From Rhynchonema sp. JSB1_4 (taxonomy: Eukaryota; Nematoda; Chromadorea; Monhysterida; Xyalidae): a stretch of 64,000 nt of DNA. Each line of letters starts with the position of its first letter. The stretch's first letter is position 1. Under the pieces are notes generated by a model. It worked only from the letters and a program-made list of their open reading frames with translations, did no database searches and was not told the origin of the DNA. This document shows positions 24,834-36,721 of the stretch, in pieces. The stretch is taken from contig JASAMV010003808.1 in NCBI GenBank assembly GCA_030248065.1, forward strand, positions 1 to 64,000. Direction: 5' to 3'. A program made the position numbers and the translations under genes.

Positions 24834-27800
24834 TTACTTTTCTGTCCTGTCCATCAGCCGAACAAGTATGCCGACTCCCGAATGTCTATTCATAGCACAA
24901 ACGAACTCGAATTTCGCGTTATTGTTCGCAAGTCCAAGTTCGATCATCATTTGTTGTTCCTGTTCGTCGAGATGGGCCATTCCCATTGGTTGTTGGCCAT
25001 GTTTTCGTTCCTTTGCCTTTTTTTCCATCGGTTCACTCTTTTCGCCACTTTCGACAGATGGCGATTTCGGAATGTGGTCGCGGGGAGATCGGTACGATTT
25101 CGACACTTGTTCGTTTTCGATCTGATGATTGAATCACCTACTTTTTCATGTTTTTTGACTGACTGTTTTATTGATTTGACGAATGATAATGGATTTGTTC
25201 TTTGAGTAGTTAATAAATTGACCATTGATTGTTTGATGTAACGACAGCTTCGCTTTGATTGATTGTTTTGAAGTTTCTCGGCTATTCAAAATTGATTGAT
25301 TGGCCCTCCCGCAGGCTTACCGTTTCTCTCGGTTCATATTGATCAAACTCTTGTTGTACTGTTGGGTGGACAGGTGGCACTGGCTAAAAAATACAATGGT
25401 GTTCGCTACATTCCCTTTCTTTCATAACACATAAACTGAACTGACCGGGGTTGATCGACTGCTTGATGCACCATCATTTTTGCCTGATCTCGTCGATCGG
25501 ATCGATTCAGCGACGAGGCGCACAGCGTCTTGCTGGAACATGATGTTCATTTTTTTAAATGTTTTTAGGTATACCAGACCCAAACACACCAATTTTTCCC
25601 GTTCCTTTCGTCGTTTCCTTTTCGCAATCAACTTTATCACTTTCACGCCGATCACCGTTGTGGCTGCGAGCAACAGCAACGTTAAAGCGGCCGTCACCGA
25701 GATCAGTACGATGAGCGCAGTGGTGGAACTCGTGCTCTCCGCTGTGTCGGGGACTGAGAGGGGGTTTATAGGTCAAGAAAAGAATGCCTGGAACATGCGG
25801 AGACAAAACGTGGCACCAATAAGAAGCGTTGAAACGCCCACTTTTCTCGCATTTGCTCAATTCATCGATCCACGCGCCATTTTCACACGTTGTCGACGCA
25901 GTGTCGCCTGTGCATGTGCACACAAACAAAAGCAAAACGTTTGACTAAAGTATCGGGGTGAGCACCAAACGATCGAACCGTTTAGACGATGGTCTTGGTC
26001 GCACGTTACAGACACAATAGTTGATTCGGCATATCGATGCTGCGTCGTTGGCTTGTCCCATTTCACTGGTTCGTGACTGTAGTTGTAGTTGGTGGCATCA
26101 GTCTTGGAGAATTCAATGCAGGCTGCAACAGATAGACACCAGCTGGAACCACAAGACACTGACAGTGGAACTTCCGTAGTTCATTCTATATACAGTACCA
26201 GCTGCAACTCTGGGTGAATTCTGCACGTACGCATACAGCACGCGTACGTACGCGTGCACGCCTGTGACGCCTTTGGACAGAATGCACACACAAAAGTCTA
26301 GGAGGCCGAGTACACCGTGTGCACTGCGTACACAGTGTTGAAGCGGTCAAAGGCGTGCCCGCGGTGTACGCGTACGTACGCAGGCGTACGCGTGCACTGC
26401 GCGTGCACCGCTGGGCGGCTTGTTTTTGCGCAACTGCACATTATTGGTTTATTTTGCTCTCTCACAATTATCAATGATTTGTCTTTGTTCACAATGCCGA
26501 AACGAAATAAACCGGCGATTTCTGTGCGAAAAGTCAAGCAACAAGTCCGACAGCTGCAAATCCTGAACCGCGAACGTGGTGGTCGTAAAGTTTCACATTT
26601 TGTGCGAGAGACCATCCAAGAAATGCGCAACATGGGCTACAGCAACATTGTGAACAAAGACAAATCACTGATAATTGTGAGAGAGCAAAATAAACCAATA
26701 ATATCCAGTTGCGCAAAAACAAGCCACCCAGCGGTGCACGCGTACGCCTGCGTGCGTACGCGTACACCGCAGGCACGCCTTTGACCGCTTCAACACTGTG
26801 TACGCAGTGCACGCGGTGTACTCGGCCTGAACCAGAAGAACCAGAACCCGAAGAAATGTCGCACCGACGAGCACGTCTGTGAATCGAACAAGTAGAATCG
26901 AACAGAAATGTGACTATGCTTCACAAGGCGCGTTTCTGTTCGACTCTCACATTGTCCCACAGTCAACCATTTTCTGAGAATACTGAACAAACTTGGTTTG
27001 CACGTGGCTTCAGTCTCATTCCATCCTTGTTCAGTGCACTCGACTTCAAGTGGATGTGGCGAAGTCGCATCGGTACTTTGAGGAGCCAAGCACTTGAAGA
27101 ATGCTTTGGCACCGATTGGGTACATTTCGTTGGCGAGTTTGGGTGGTGCAATTGAGGTCATCGTCGTGTTGTCAGGGTGCGGTATGGATGACGGACAAGC
27201 TGAAACCAAATGGAATTAACCAAAATCGTGGTCTTTTACCGTGGTATTCTAAATTTGATCTCACGCTTGGCACATCTGAGCTCGGTTGGATGGTTGTTGT
27301 CTGTGGGTATCCATTGATGGTCATCTTTGCATTCGACGGTCACCGATTCGCATGGGACTTCAGGACAGAGCGCTGCTGTTTGTTTGGTCCAGAACAGACC
27401 ATCTTGACAGGACAGCTTCACCTGGAAGTGGAGCAACTGTAAATTGGAATGAAAAGTTGCTACAATTAAAGTTCAAAATTCCGTGCCTGTGTGTTGATCG
27501 AGACAAGACTCTTGTCTCCCGCTGTTACTTGACGCGTTGACGGTTCATCAACCGAAACCTGATAACTTTTTTCTCTTGCTTTCAAAGCATTGTAGTTGCA
27601 AGCTGAATTGGGGAACAAACTTTCGGATGAGAAATAAGAAAATACTCAGCAAGGCTCGAACCTTTCTGACACGTCACCGAGGTCGACCATGTGCCGTCTG
27701 CCTTGCAACTGACCGACTGCTTGACCACGTAGTTCGAACTGATTTGGGCGAAAGACAGATCGTTGCACTCGATATCAAACGGCCTTGACCCAGGAAGAAT

Positions 27801-30800
27801 GTGGTGGGAGCCGATTTGCGATGCGGATGGATAGACGATCGGTTTGGCATTCAGATCAGTCTCGTGTAGCTTGAGGCACGCTTAAGAGGGGATGAAGTTT
27901 GTCCAGTGCGACAGGCTCCATACCGAATTGTGCGCACATAAAGAAAGATGTGCACTCAGCTTTGATGCATTGATCCGCACTTGACCAGGTGCCTTGGTCG
28001 CAAGTGAACTCCCTTGTCTTTTGACCGTCGGAATCCCAAACAAGAGAGTCTTGACATTCAACGCTCAACGTTGTCCCGTGGGTGTAGTGCGTGTCGCTGC
28101 CTTGAATCTTGCCTGGACCTGATGTCTTGCGGATAGAATGCTTCGACGTGTTCAGCTGTTCGCAACCTGCACAACGTTTGGTTAACAAAATGGAATTACA
28201 AAAGTTAAAGAAGTGCGAGTTGCAGATTCTGCTCATGTCCGGGAAGACCATCGCGGTTTTGTGGCTTGGATGAACCCACTCGCTGGTGTTTTCTAGACGC
28301 TACAGGTTTGGCATTGTCCGTTTCCGATGTTTCGTGAGTCTCAATATTAACCTTTGACGCATTTCATTCCTTCCGCCCATCTCAGCAGATGTCCTTTGCC
28401 CTCCACACACTTAACAGACTGCGTTGTGGCTGACAGCCCAGTGACGTGATGATTGGTCTCACATTTGACGGTTGATATTTTACCTCTTGCGAACTTTTTA
28501 TTTTGTTGATGGTCTTGAGTGGCTTGGTCAACCTTCAGTTCTTTGTCGAAGCAGTCTGGGTAAAAACACAATAACCTTTATGCGGGTGTGCTTCGAGGGT
28601 ACGGGGTGCCGCCAATGACGCGTGGTGGGGCTGCAGTTTCAATCCAAAACCGCGGCTGCCTGGTTCTCGTCAGTTCTAACAATCAAGTCCGTACACTGTT
28701 TGCAATTGTGGTACGTGAGGTTTCACTCAAAGTTTTTAGGTATAGTTTGGTGCTGAGACCAGTGATGTACATAGTTGGTCCGAGCACGAAAGCTAGCTAG
28801 CTGGAGGGGTCCGGTGCAAGAAAGCTAGCTAGCAAACCGCGGGTACCCCGGGTGTTGGTCCAGAAGTAAAAACAGGGGTATGAAAATTGGTCGAAATTAT
28901 GCCAAAATAAGCCTTAAGACACTTTGCCAGAGAAAATCGAACGGTGTTCATACAACATGGGTCAAATTTTATCGAAATCGAGTTTTCGCCATGAAACAAT
29001 TACGTAGGTCGGGGGTATTACGTACACAAAATATTTTTTGAATACTCCCTGTATAAGTCGAGATACGGCTCAAACAAGGAATTTTGGATCTGAGCTCAGA
29101 AATAACCAAGGAAAAATTTTTTTAAATTGTCATAACTCGTTCAATAAGTGGAATTTCGGGAAGCTGTTTTCACACAATTATAGATAAATGTCTCAGTATA
29201 GTGCATGTTAATAACTGTCTCCCTGCTACGCACAGGGTGGCCCAGAAAAAAAATTCAATTTTTTTCAAAAAAATCGATTTTGAGGTCAACTTCAGACCTT
29301 GTCGAAAACTGGCCGCTGTCGCTTCCGGCTAATCCATGGGTACTCGCGAGTTGCGCAAGCGATTCTGTCACTAAAACAGCAAAAAAATCCGTTTTCATTA
29401 ACACAATTTTGCGCAGCGCCACGTTGAAAACACCCCCCAGCACTGATATCGCACCCTCTGCATGCGCCAGGCAGCCAGCCTGTGACCGTGTGTGCGTGTT
29501 TTATTAACACGCTGGCTGGCTTGCGCATGTGTTGGATTCTTGTTGAACAGCTGTTAATGTGTGATTGCGATTAAAAATATGTTGAAAAGTGATTTTATTG
29601 CACATTTGCGGCAGGTTTTAATTCATTTGTATTGCATTACCTTTTGCTTTGTTTCTGCACGCGTGAAAAACGGAGTGTTGAGCTGTATGTACCGGTATGT
29701 ATGCCAACCTATTCATACTGCAGTGTACAGTTCATGTTCTGCCACTTTCGCGGTTTGAAAAAAATTTATGCTATTCTTCTGCTGGTTGGGATGGAAAATG
29801 TATTTACGCGCCAACATGAATAAAAACTTTTTCCGATAGCTCATAGCGCAACGTACGTGTAGGTATGTACAGTATACGCATTACAACAAATTTTTTCAAA
29901 GGTCAGAACGACGGCTTTCAATGTATCGAGAAATTGGTTATTTGCTTGAGAATCCGTGATGTGCTTTGGTTTGTCAGCCAAATTCATCCAATTCAATCCA
30001 CCAGCCAGCATCACATGGCACTTAGGCCATATAGTGACCACATAAAAAGGTGCAGTCGCCGGTCTCGTTCTTGGTTTTCAGTTCGATCCTCTTTTTGATC
30101 GGAAACGGATTCTTATGTGACGCACGCACTTGAATAAGGCAGCGACATTCATTTTGTAAAATTGCGTATATGATCAGATTGAAAGGGCAATTCATGAGAT
30201 TCCAAGAACTGCGATCTACAGTGCCTTATTTTATTTACTTCCATTTTATTTATTTCCACTTTATCGTCAAATGTGACGAACTCATAAGTTCGCTGCTGAG
30301 ATCCCAACACATTCAGTCGTTCCAACGACTGAAGATGTGGCACTTGTTGTCGCCATCGACGGCGTACACGTGCGTCGACACAATCAGAAACGGTGCGTCT
30401 CTTTCTTGTTCGGCATCTCGGACCTCGTGTGTCTGATAATGGTGGATGCATCTGAAAAACAATCGATTCCTATATTAAAGGCACAGCCGTACTTTACAGT
30501 CTTAGACCATACGGTATCTCCCTGAATTCTTACACACCTGAAATGTTTCAGGTTACTGTAGCCACGTCTCGCGCGGTTTTCGAGCGAAGCCGATAAACAA
30601 CACACCCAAACGCGGGCCTGACCAAACGCGCGCTAAATGTTTCGTGCTCTTGGCACTTTCACAAACAAACCACGCGCGACATGGCTACAAATTTTTTTAT
30701 TTGCACGGAACACGGAAATAATTCCGTGAACATTATTGCTGTTCGCGTCAACACACAAACTTTTGACTTGAGCACGCTGGCTTTTGTCATCATCACTCGA

Positions 30801-33800
30801 AAAGCACCGTTTGCATGCCTGTGTTATTACCGTGTTCCGTGCCACGGAAATATTTCCGTGTTCCGTGATTTTGAAAATTTTTCACGGAACACAAAACACG
30901 GAAATATTTCCGTGTTCCACCTAAGTCCGCCCTAGGACTGCAAAGTATGGTTGGTTTGCCCATATGTTTATCTAGGTATGCATACGATGTGATGCATATT
31001 GGTATGATATCTAAAGAGAGACAGTATACTACGAGAATGCTTGCACGGTAACTCGGGAGTTGTAAGAAACGACTTCCGTTCGCGTGCTGGACTGGGTGCA
31101 TGAACTGAAAGCACAAATTAACGTGCACGCGCATGCGCACGCAACTTCCTATTGCAAAACGCAGGCAGCGCACGTGCAAAACGTGAAGTTACGAACTTCG
31201 ATCTTTTGCCCATTCTTTGCACTATACAGTTGCTTTCGCACGCGTATGCACGATACTTTCAGCCTAGCTTTGCACATGGTACCGTAGCTTTCACACACAG
31301 GTGCGTGCCTATAGATAGGTCAGTAAAATTTGCGGTATGCTAACATGTGTGATAATGCAGTTATCCCCCGTGCTTTTCATGGCAAGCTTTCTGAATATGA
31401 CAACACCAATTTAGCAAACTATAGTGCGGAAATGGGAAATCGAAATTCGAACAACAATATTCCTCTTGCCTGAATAGATGATTTCGACATTTGAACAGGT
31501 CCTGCAATTGGACCTGTCGTCATTCATCATTTGGCCGCACGAGTTGGAGCGCTGAGGTCAACCGTTGAGAGCCGAATCCTGGCGTGCTGTGGAATAGTTG
31601 GCCCGTCAAATACACGTGTATCGTGCTCATGTTCCAATTTATCAAAACTGAATATCCTCGACATGCATTCAATTCAAATGCAAAAATGTCGCAGTGCTCA
31701 CTCTCTCACTCGCGCACTCAGTTCCTATTTTAGCAGTATAAATAATTACAATAGCACACGTAAATACCCGAACATTACCCTCAATTTCTCTTTCATTAGT
31801 ACGTGGAGGAAGGGAACAAACCAGCCAGCAGCAACACAAAGTGTCATGAGCTGACGGATGGACTATACATACGTGCAGCTCAACACTCCGTTTTTCACGC
31901 GTGCAGAAACAAAGCAAAAGGTAATGCAAAACAAATGAATCAAAACCTGCCGCAAATGTGCAATAAAATCACTTTTCAACATATTTTTAATCGCAATCAC
32001 ACATTAACAGCTGTTCAACAAGAATCCAACACATGCGCAAGCCAGCCAGCGTGTTAATAAAACACGCACACACGGTCACAGGCTGGCTGCCTGGCGCATG
32101 CAGAGGGTGCGATATCAGTGCTGGGGGGTGTTTTCAACGTGGCGCTGCGCAAAATTGTGTTAATGAAAACGGATTTTTTTGCTGTTTTAGTGACAGAATC
32201 GCTTGCGCAACTCGCGAGTACCCATGGATTAGCCGGGAGCGACAGCGGCCAGTTTTCGACAAGGTCTGAAGTTGACCTCAAAATCGATTTTTTTGAAAAA
32301 ATTGAATTTTTTTCTGGGCCACCCTGTGCGTAGCAGGGAGACAGTTATTAACATGCACTATACTGAGACATTTATCTATAATTGTGTGAAAACAACTTCC
32401 CGAAATTCCACTTATTGAACGAGTTATGACAATTTAAAAAAATTTTCCTTGGTTATTTCTGAGCTCAGAACCAAAATTCCTTGTTTGAGCCGTATCTCGA
32501 CTTATACAGGGAGTTTTCAAAAAATATTTTGCATGCCACTTATTTTCGATGTATGTAAACGTTTTTTGGCATAAACTCCAAAACCGCCAAATTTGGCCTT
32601 TTTCGTTCGATTTTCTCTGGCAAAAAGTCTTAAAATGCATATTTTTGTGCATGTGAGAGAACGTTTCAGCGAATTTGACCATTTTGGCCCATAAAATGGT
32701 CATTTTGACACTAAAATCAACACTTTTTTGACTTGATGACGGGAGCAAAAAAGCTAGCTAGCCAGTTTGGGGGTATATGTTCGGGAGCAAGAAAGCTACC
32801 TAGCAGTTGGGGTATTACCCCATACCTCCCAACTACATACATCACTGGCTGAGACTGTACCATCATGTATTTGGGGCTGGATCTGGACTGTCCGTCTCAC
32901 TGACGAGACCCAGTATTAGACTTTGGGTCGAACCGCCGCAGCCCCAGCACGTATCGTATGCACCCGTGCCCTCAAAGCACTACGTTTACCACCTTTGTCA
33001 GGTTTATGGGTGCCTTCGAAGGTACTCAACATTTAAATCAATAGGCTAATATTATATAGTGGCCAAATCACTTCGTGAACTCACAGTAGCCCAGAGTGAA
33101 CGCGAGAATTAATATATGCAATTCGGGGTAAGTTGACGAAGTGATTTGACTTGATCACTTGAGTTGACCACTGTAATATGAGCCACGCCACGTGGAAACC
33201 AACAACATTTGGCTTCGTCCTCACAGTCAACACAGAGTTCTTCATCCAAGCATGTTTGACCGCAGATTCCATTCGTTACGTCGCGACATTGTTTGCACAC
33301 TCGGTTATTGATCTCTGTTTTCAGTGTGCATGGTTCGTTCCGATTGTACACGACTGAGTAGGGCTGACAGACTGAGCAAGATAAACTCGTTTCAACAATG
33401 CATTACGTGATCATTCTGTTGCCGAAAAACAAAAAAATGTGCTTGCATTGACAGCTTAGGGCGAACTTGTGGTTAAATCCGGAATCCGGAAACCGGAAAT
33501 AGTTGCATACAAAAATACAAAACATTTTCGGACTCCGGAAATATTTCCGGAAAACGCAGAAATTTACATGCAAAAATAATGCGTTTTCCGCAAATATTTC
33601 CGGATTCCGGTTTCCGGATTCAACCTAAGTCCGCCCTTAGAAAGGAATCTTACACGTCTTGAAGCGGTAGATGCGGCAAAGGTCAATAACTCTGCGATCG
33701 TCTGTTGACTGTTGGGTGGCAGTCAGCTGGCATTCACCGGTTTGATCTTCGGGAACACGTAGGTCCATTGAAGTGGAATTAAAAACAATAGAGCAACAGT

Positions 33801-34142
33801 CTGTAGCAGATGAACGTGATTGCAGCGTGGCAGTGACGCAGGCACGCTGGCATTCGGCGAAGCTTGCTGTGTGAACTTGGGTCAACGGAGATAGTTCCGA
33901 GCCACACTTGAATCCTAATCTTTCAATTTGATCGGCAAGTGCTCCTGACAGACGGTCAATTTTAATTAATATGGTACAGTTTTAATTTTGATTAATAATT
34001 TTAATGTAACAATTTTAATTAATATGTTCCCGATGCTCATATTTGCACGCTCACCGGTGGTACTGACCAAGATCACCAACACAATTGCAGCTGCATAACG
34101 ACCATCATACACGATGACAATTTCCGGCTGTTTTTTAACCAT
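24834..34142 (-). CDS. receptor A: PAN + Cys-rich + 6 CCP/sushi domains + TM
   Basis: Fifteen exons in phase give 822 residues: 34142-34055, 33944-33654, 33371-33204, 28555-28352, 28166-27960, 27880-27662, 27602-27487, 27421-27265, 27199-26993, 26122-25979, 25907-25842, 25753-25590, 25532-25446, 25383-25321 and 25121-24834. Order: signal peptide (1-29), PAN-like domain with ATDCCSIVFNSTS (30-126), Cys-rich domain (127-182), six CCP modules (183-622, each bounded by phase-1 introns, with the C..C..C..W..C sushi pattern), a TM helix (TALIVLISVTAALTLLLLAA) with stop-transfer KRKRRKERE, and a tail of about 145 residues. It is a type I cell-surface receptor; its ligand is unknown. The donor after the exon ending at 27960 reads CTGAGT instead of GT, while receptor B has GTAGGT there. 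Retaining this 79-nt intron shifts frame and truncates the ectodomain. A 4.1-kb hAT element sits in intron 3. Confidence 0.82.
26303..26828. mobile_element. 526-bp long-inverted-repeat element in receptor A intron
   Basis: The ends AGGCCGAGTACACCG and CGGTGTACTCGGCCT are reverse complements, and inverted pairing continues through GTGAACAAAGACAAATC-type sequence to within about 100 bp of the centre. The centre holds a short open frame starting MPKRNKPAISVRKVKQQ, which I do not recognise. The homologous intron in receptor B (37793-38067) lacks it, so it inserted after the A/B duplication. Adjoining 26180-26300 is also absent from B. Confidence 0.85.
26915..27560. repeat. block nearly identical to 37990-38635
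   Basis: Exons and introns of receptor A here match receptor B at an offset of 11075 bp with almost no differences. The block covers CCP5 and most of CCP4. Flanking exons of the same two genes differ clearly, which points to recent gene conversion or unequal exchange limited to this block. Confidence 0.88.
30476..30960. mobile_element. nested MITE remnants inside the hAT element
   Basis: The left part (30478-30600) and the right end (30940-30960, GGTTGGTTTGCCC) match the GGCAAACCAGCC family seen complete at 35476-35728. Between them, 30690-30940 holds sequence of the CGGAAATATTTCCG family, ending in CACCTAAGTCCGCCCT. This looks like three insertion layers. Confidence 0.65.
31098..31285. mobile_element. 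diverged copy of the GTGCACGCG hairpin element
   Basis: This contains AACTTCCTATTGCAAAACGC and TACTTTCAGCCTAGCTTTGCA, which align with parts of the clearer inverted-repeat element at 36390-36602. It lies inside the 4.1-kb hAT element. Confidence 0.55.
33458..33637. mobile_element. AGGGCG.. CGGAAATATTTCCG hairpin MITE, copy in receptor A intron 2
   Basis: The 180-bp element starts AGGGCGAACTTGTGG and ends CAACCTAAGTCCGCCCT. Its body is built of CCGGAAATATTTCCGG-like palindromes. Flanking TTA on both sides suggests a TA-type target. It ends 16 bp short of the splice donor of the exon ending at 33654. It is related to 39864-40194. Confidence 0.75.
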
Positions 34143-34254
34143 CTCGAATCATATAAAAGCAAAAGTTACAGTGAAAATAAAGGAATTTTAAACAGTTTTT
34201 GGCTTTAGTTTCAAAGACTTTTCAACACATTCGGTGTATTGCATACCTAGCTTT
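34143..34254. promoter_or_regulatory. shared head-to-head promoter, pair A/L1
   Basis: Only 112 bp separate the start codon of receptor A (minus) from that of L1 (plus). The interval is A/T-rich and includes ATATAAAAG near 34152. Both genes must be driven from here unless one has an upstream non-coding exon. The same layout recurs in pairs B/L2 and C/L3. Confidence 0.6.
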
Positions 34255-35100
34255 ATGACCGCCCTACTCCTGTTGTTCTTTATTTTGGTCGCCATTATCA
34301 CCGGATTGAATGCTATTGAATGTTTCCACTCTGGCGGTGTTGAATCGGAATGTGGTCACTGCGTTATGGTTAGAGTAGACAAATGGGTTGGGCGCAAATA
34401 TGTAACTCACAAATGTAAATTTTCCTACATAATAATTTCAGAATTTTTATTTCGAGCCCAAGTCGAACAGCATATTCGACTCTACGTTCCATTGCGTAGG
34501 GAAAAGTTCGAGCAGTTGCAAAGAGGGTTGTGACAAAGATTCACCTGAAACAACCGCTCACGGCCACATTTGCTCCTGCTGCACGGACAGTTGCAATACT
34601 GAACAGACTTGTCGGCAGCTCTGCGTTCACAAGCTAACGGGTCTGTTTGCCTGAGAAACTCGCTGTAGGATCTCAATCTTAACGAAAATAGTTTATGCCC
34701 ATTAGCTTATCCAAAGTGTCGTAAATTCTCCTGTCTTGTACTAATTTTCAGATATTACGTACTCAAGAAACGGTACGAGCCCTGAAACCATGCTAGAAAA
34801 GTTAGCAAAATTTTTCAATATGTGATTAATTCGACAGAGCAAAGGACCGCAAATGGATACCGTCGACGTGTAATCCCCTGGCTTATAAAAAGTAAAAAAA
34901 AACTACGTCAGAAGCCCCATCGTCGTGTACTTCGTGATCGGTGGAGTGGTCGTTGCCGTGCTTCTGGGCTCTGCCATTCTGATCGCCTTGCTGGTCATAA
35001 CGTCGTGAGTTACGCTTCGATTTGCAAGATAAATTTATGTTGGCAACAAAAACCGTGTATTTACACTGTTTATTTATGTACTTTCAGACGAAAAGAATGA
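34255..35100 (+). CDS. L1: Ly6/CD59-like single-pass membrane protein
   Basis: Four exons join in phase to 140 residues: 34255-34368, 34442-34644, 34912-35004 and 35088-35100. A signal peptide (LLLLFFILVAIITGLNA) precedes a Ly6/uPAR-type domain with paired cysteines and the signature CSCCTDSCN near its end. Next comes a C-terminal TM helix (VVYFVIGGVVVAVLLGSAI) and the short tail SRKE. Ly6 proteins are extracellular three-finger folds; most are GPI-anchored, this one appears to have a TM anchor. Exon 2 could also end at a GTCTGT donor, but only the GTTTGC donor at 34645 keeps the TM exon in frame, and this leaves a shorter juxtamembrane stretch than in L2. The last coding exon is 13 nt in all family members here. 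Confidence 0.8.
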
Positions 35101-35219
35101 AAATCCACCACAATGGTGTTTCTTGTAAAAAAAGAACGATCTCGAAAACCGACGATTTTTAATCATGCAGACGACATGATCGGAAACTTCAAGAATATCC
35201 ATAAATTATATCTACCAAA

Positions 35220-36110
35220 AACGAGCACTAAAATATTGAACCGAAAGTGATATCAATTGCGTGAATGAATAATACATCTAAATCGAGAAAGACGCGATCA
35301 GTTTGTTTCAAACAAAATTTATTCCCTTGTGACACAAAACCAATAACCTCTGTCTTCAATTGTACATTAGAAACTTCGGAAAAAGTACAGGACGCAAAGT
35401 GAAATTATTTATATTTTGAGGGAGCCAATCGATCTGTGAAATGCAACTTAAAGAAATACAAATAGCTTGTTTTAAGGCAAACCAGCCGTGCTTTGCAGTC
35501 TTATACCACATCGTATCACCCTGAATTCTTGCACACCTAAAATGTTTCGGGTTACTGTAGCCACGTCTCGCGCAGCCAAGCCGATAAACAACACACACAA
35601 ACGTTTCATGATCTTGGCGCTTTCACAAGCAAACCAGACGCAACGTGGCTAACCTGAAACATTTTAGGTGTATAAGAATTCAGGGTGATACGGTATGGTC
35701 TGACACTGCAAAGTATGGCTGGTTTGCCTACAGCCGCTTGCAAAATGTTCATTCTTCCTTGAGATCTTGACGTTTGGCCACGGGTCAACGGGATTGCTCA
35801 ATCTTGGTACCGTGCCTGAGCGATTGTGGCCAATTTCTTGAAGCATCAAAAACCAATTTCGAAGGTGTGCGAACTGTACGTCTCATTTTTTGTGCCTTCG
35901 AGTTACCGTACACACCATGTCATTGTGAAAAAAGAAAGAGTATGTTTTGCGCGGCTGGATTTTGAAGGATCCACATCATCGATAAAATGACGTCAGAGCA
36001 ACGTGTGTGCCACGCGAACACCGTCGGGTCACGGTAGCCAGCACGTCGCAATAAAAACCACGTTTGTGACTGTTCTCTGCGAAATAAACAGCATTTCTGC
36101 GTTGCTGATT
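35220..36110. repeat. Ly6 3'-flank sequence, duplicated at 50040-50660
   Basis: Outside the MITE at 35476-35728, this flank aligns with 50040-50660 in the same orientation. Shared words include CCAATCGATCTGTGAAAT and AAAATGACGTCAGAGCAACG. The copy at 50040 lacks the MITE and so preserves its empty site. Confidence 0.8.
35476..35728. mobile_element. MITE family GGCAAACCAGCC, complete copy
   Basis: The 253-bp element has ends GGCAAACCAGCCGTGCTTTG and CAAAGTATGGCTGGTTTGCC. The arms share CACCCTGAATTC and GAATTCAGGGTG and meet around ACTGTAGCCACG / CGTGGCTA. Related ends occur at 30478, 46850-46925 and 48060-48219. It is absent at the homologous site near 50265. Confidence 0.85.
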
Positions 36111-36389
36111 TGATGAAACGCTGGCGTCTCAACGAGCGGTATTGTAAAACTCAAGAACAGGTGACACCCGATAGTGTTAGATGGAAAGGGCAAGAGGACT
36201 TCGTTCGGATCATTCCCAGAATTCTCAGCAAAGCAAAATGTCATAGTTTTTTAAAAAAAATCTTTATCCACGTTCATGAAAAGTTTCACCTTGCTCCAAG
36301 AAACGAAAAATGTTGCATGGTTTACAAAATACAATACCTTCTGTAAAGGTTTCCACAGGTTTAGCGTAAATTTTGACAAAAACACAGTT

Positions 36390-36602
36390 CCGGGTGCAAT
36401 TCTAGGCTGAAAGATGAAGTCGCGTGCACGCGACTTCCTAGTGCTACAACATAGGGAGCGCACGCCAGCGCACGCGCAAAACTTCGCGTGCACGCGCGTG
36501 CACGCGAAGTTGCTTCGACTTTTGCCTATACTTTGCACTGTTTCGCACGCGCGTGCACGCGCGTGCACGCGACTTCAACTTTCAGCCTAGAATTGCACCC
36601 GG
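36390..36602. mobile_element. GTGCACGCG inverted-repeat element
   Basis: Terminal arms CCGGGTGCAATTCTAGGCTG and CAGCCTAGAATTGCACCCGG are exact reverse complements; the arms continue through GAAGTCGCGTGCACGCG. The interior is rich in alternating CG/GTGCAC steps that favour Z-DNA. It lies downstream of receptor B. A diverged copy is at 31098. Confidence 0.85.
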
Positions 36603-36721
36603 TACTGTATGCTCTCGTTCTTGGAATACGGTTAATTCTGTTACTTTTCAGCCAATAAAACAAATAGTCGCACTTCCAGAATAGAAAGAAATATGGTGTA
36701 CAAGGATCTTTCATATTTTCT

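Larger units (their letters stand above)
28752..32855. mobile_element. 4.1-kb hAT-like element in receptor A intron 3
   Basis: The element spans 28760-32847. It begins CAGTGATGTACATAGTTGG and ends with the near reverse complement CCAACTACATACATCACTG. A perfect 8-bp duplication GCTGAGAC flanks it (28752-28759 and 32848-32855), the hAT signature. Its terminal arms are unusually long, about 900 bp (28760-29700 against 31870-32847), and carry the same sequence in opposite orientation. I see no transposase in the centre, so it is non-autonomous. Partial copies of two other MITE families lie between the arms. Confidence 0.93.

Noticed and set aside
26915..27442. Plus-strand open frames identical to those at 37990-38517
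   Set aside because: They are shadows of minus-strand CCP exons; identity comes from the duplicated block.
29205..29507. Open frame of about 100 codons repeated in opposite orientation at 32054-32281
   Set aside because: It lies in the terminal inverted repeats of the hAT-like element. Conservation is explained by arm identity, and the reverse strand is equally open.
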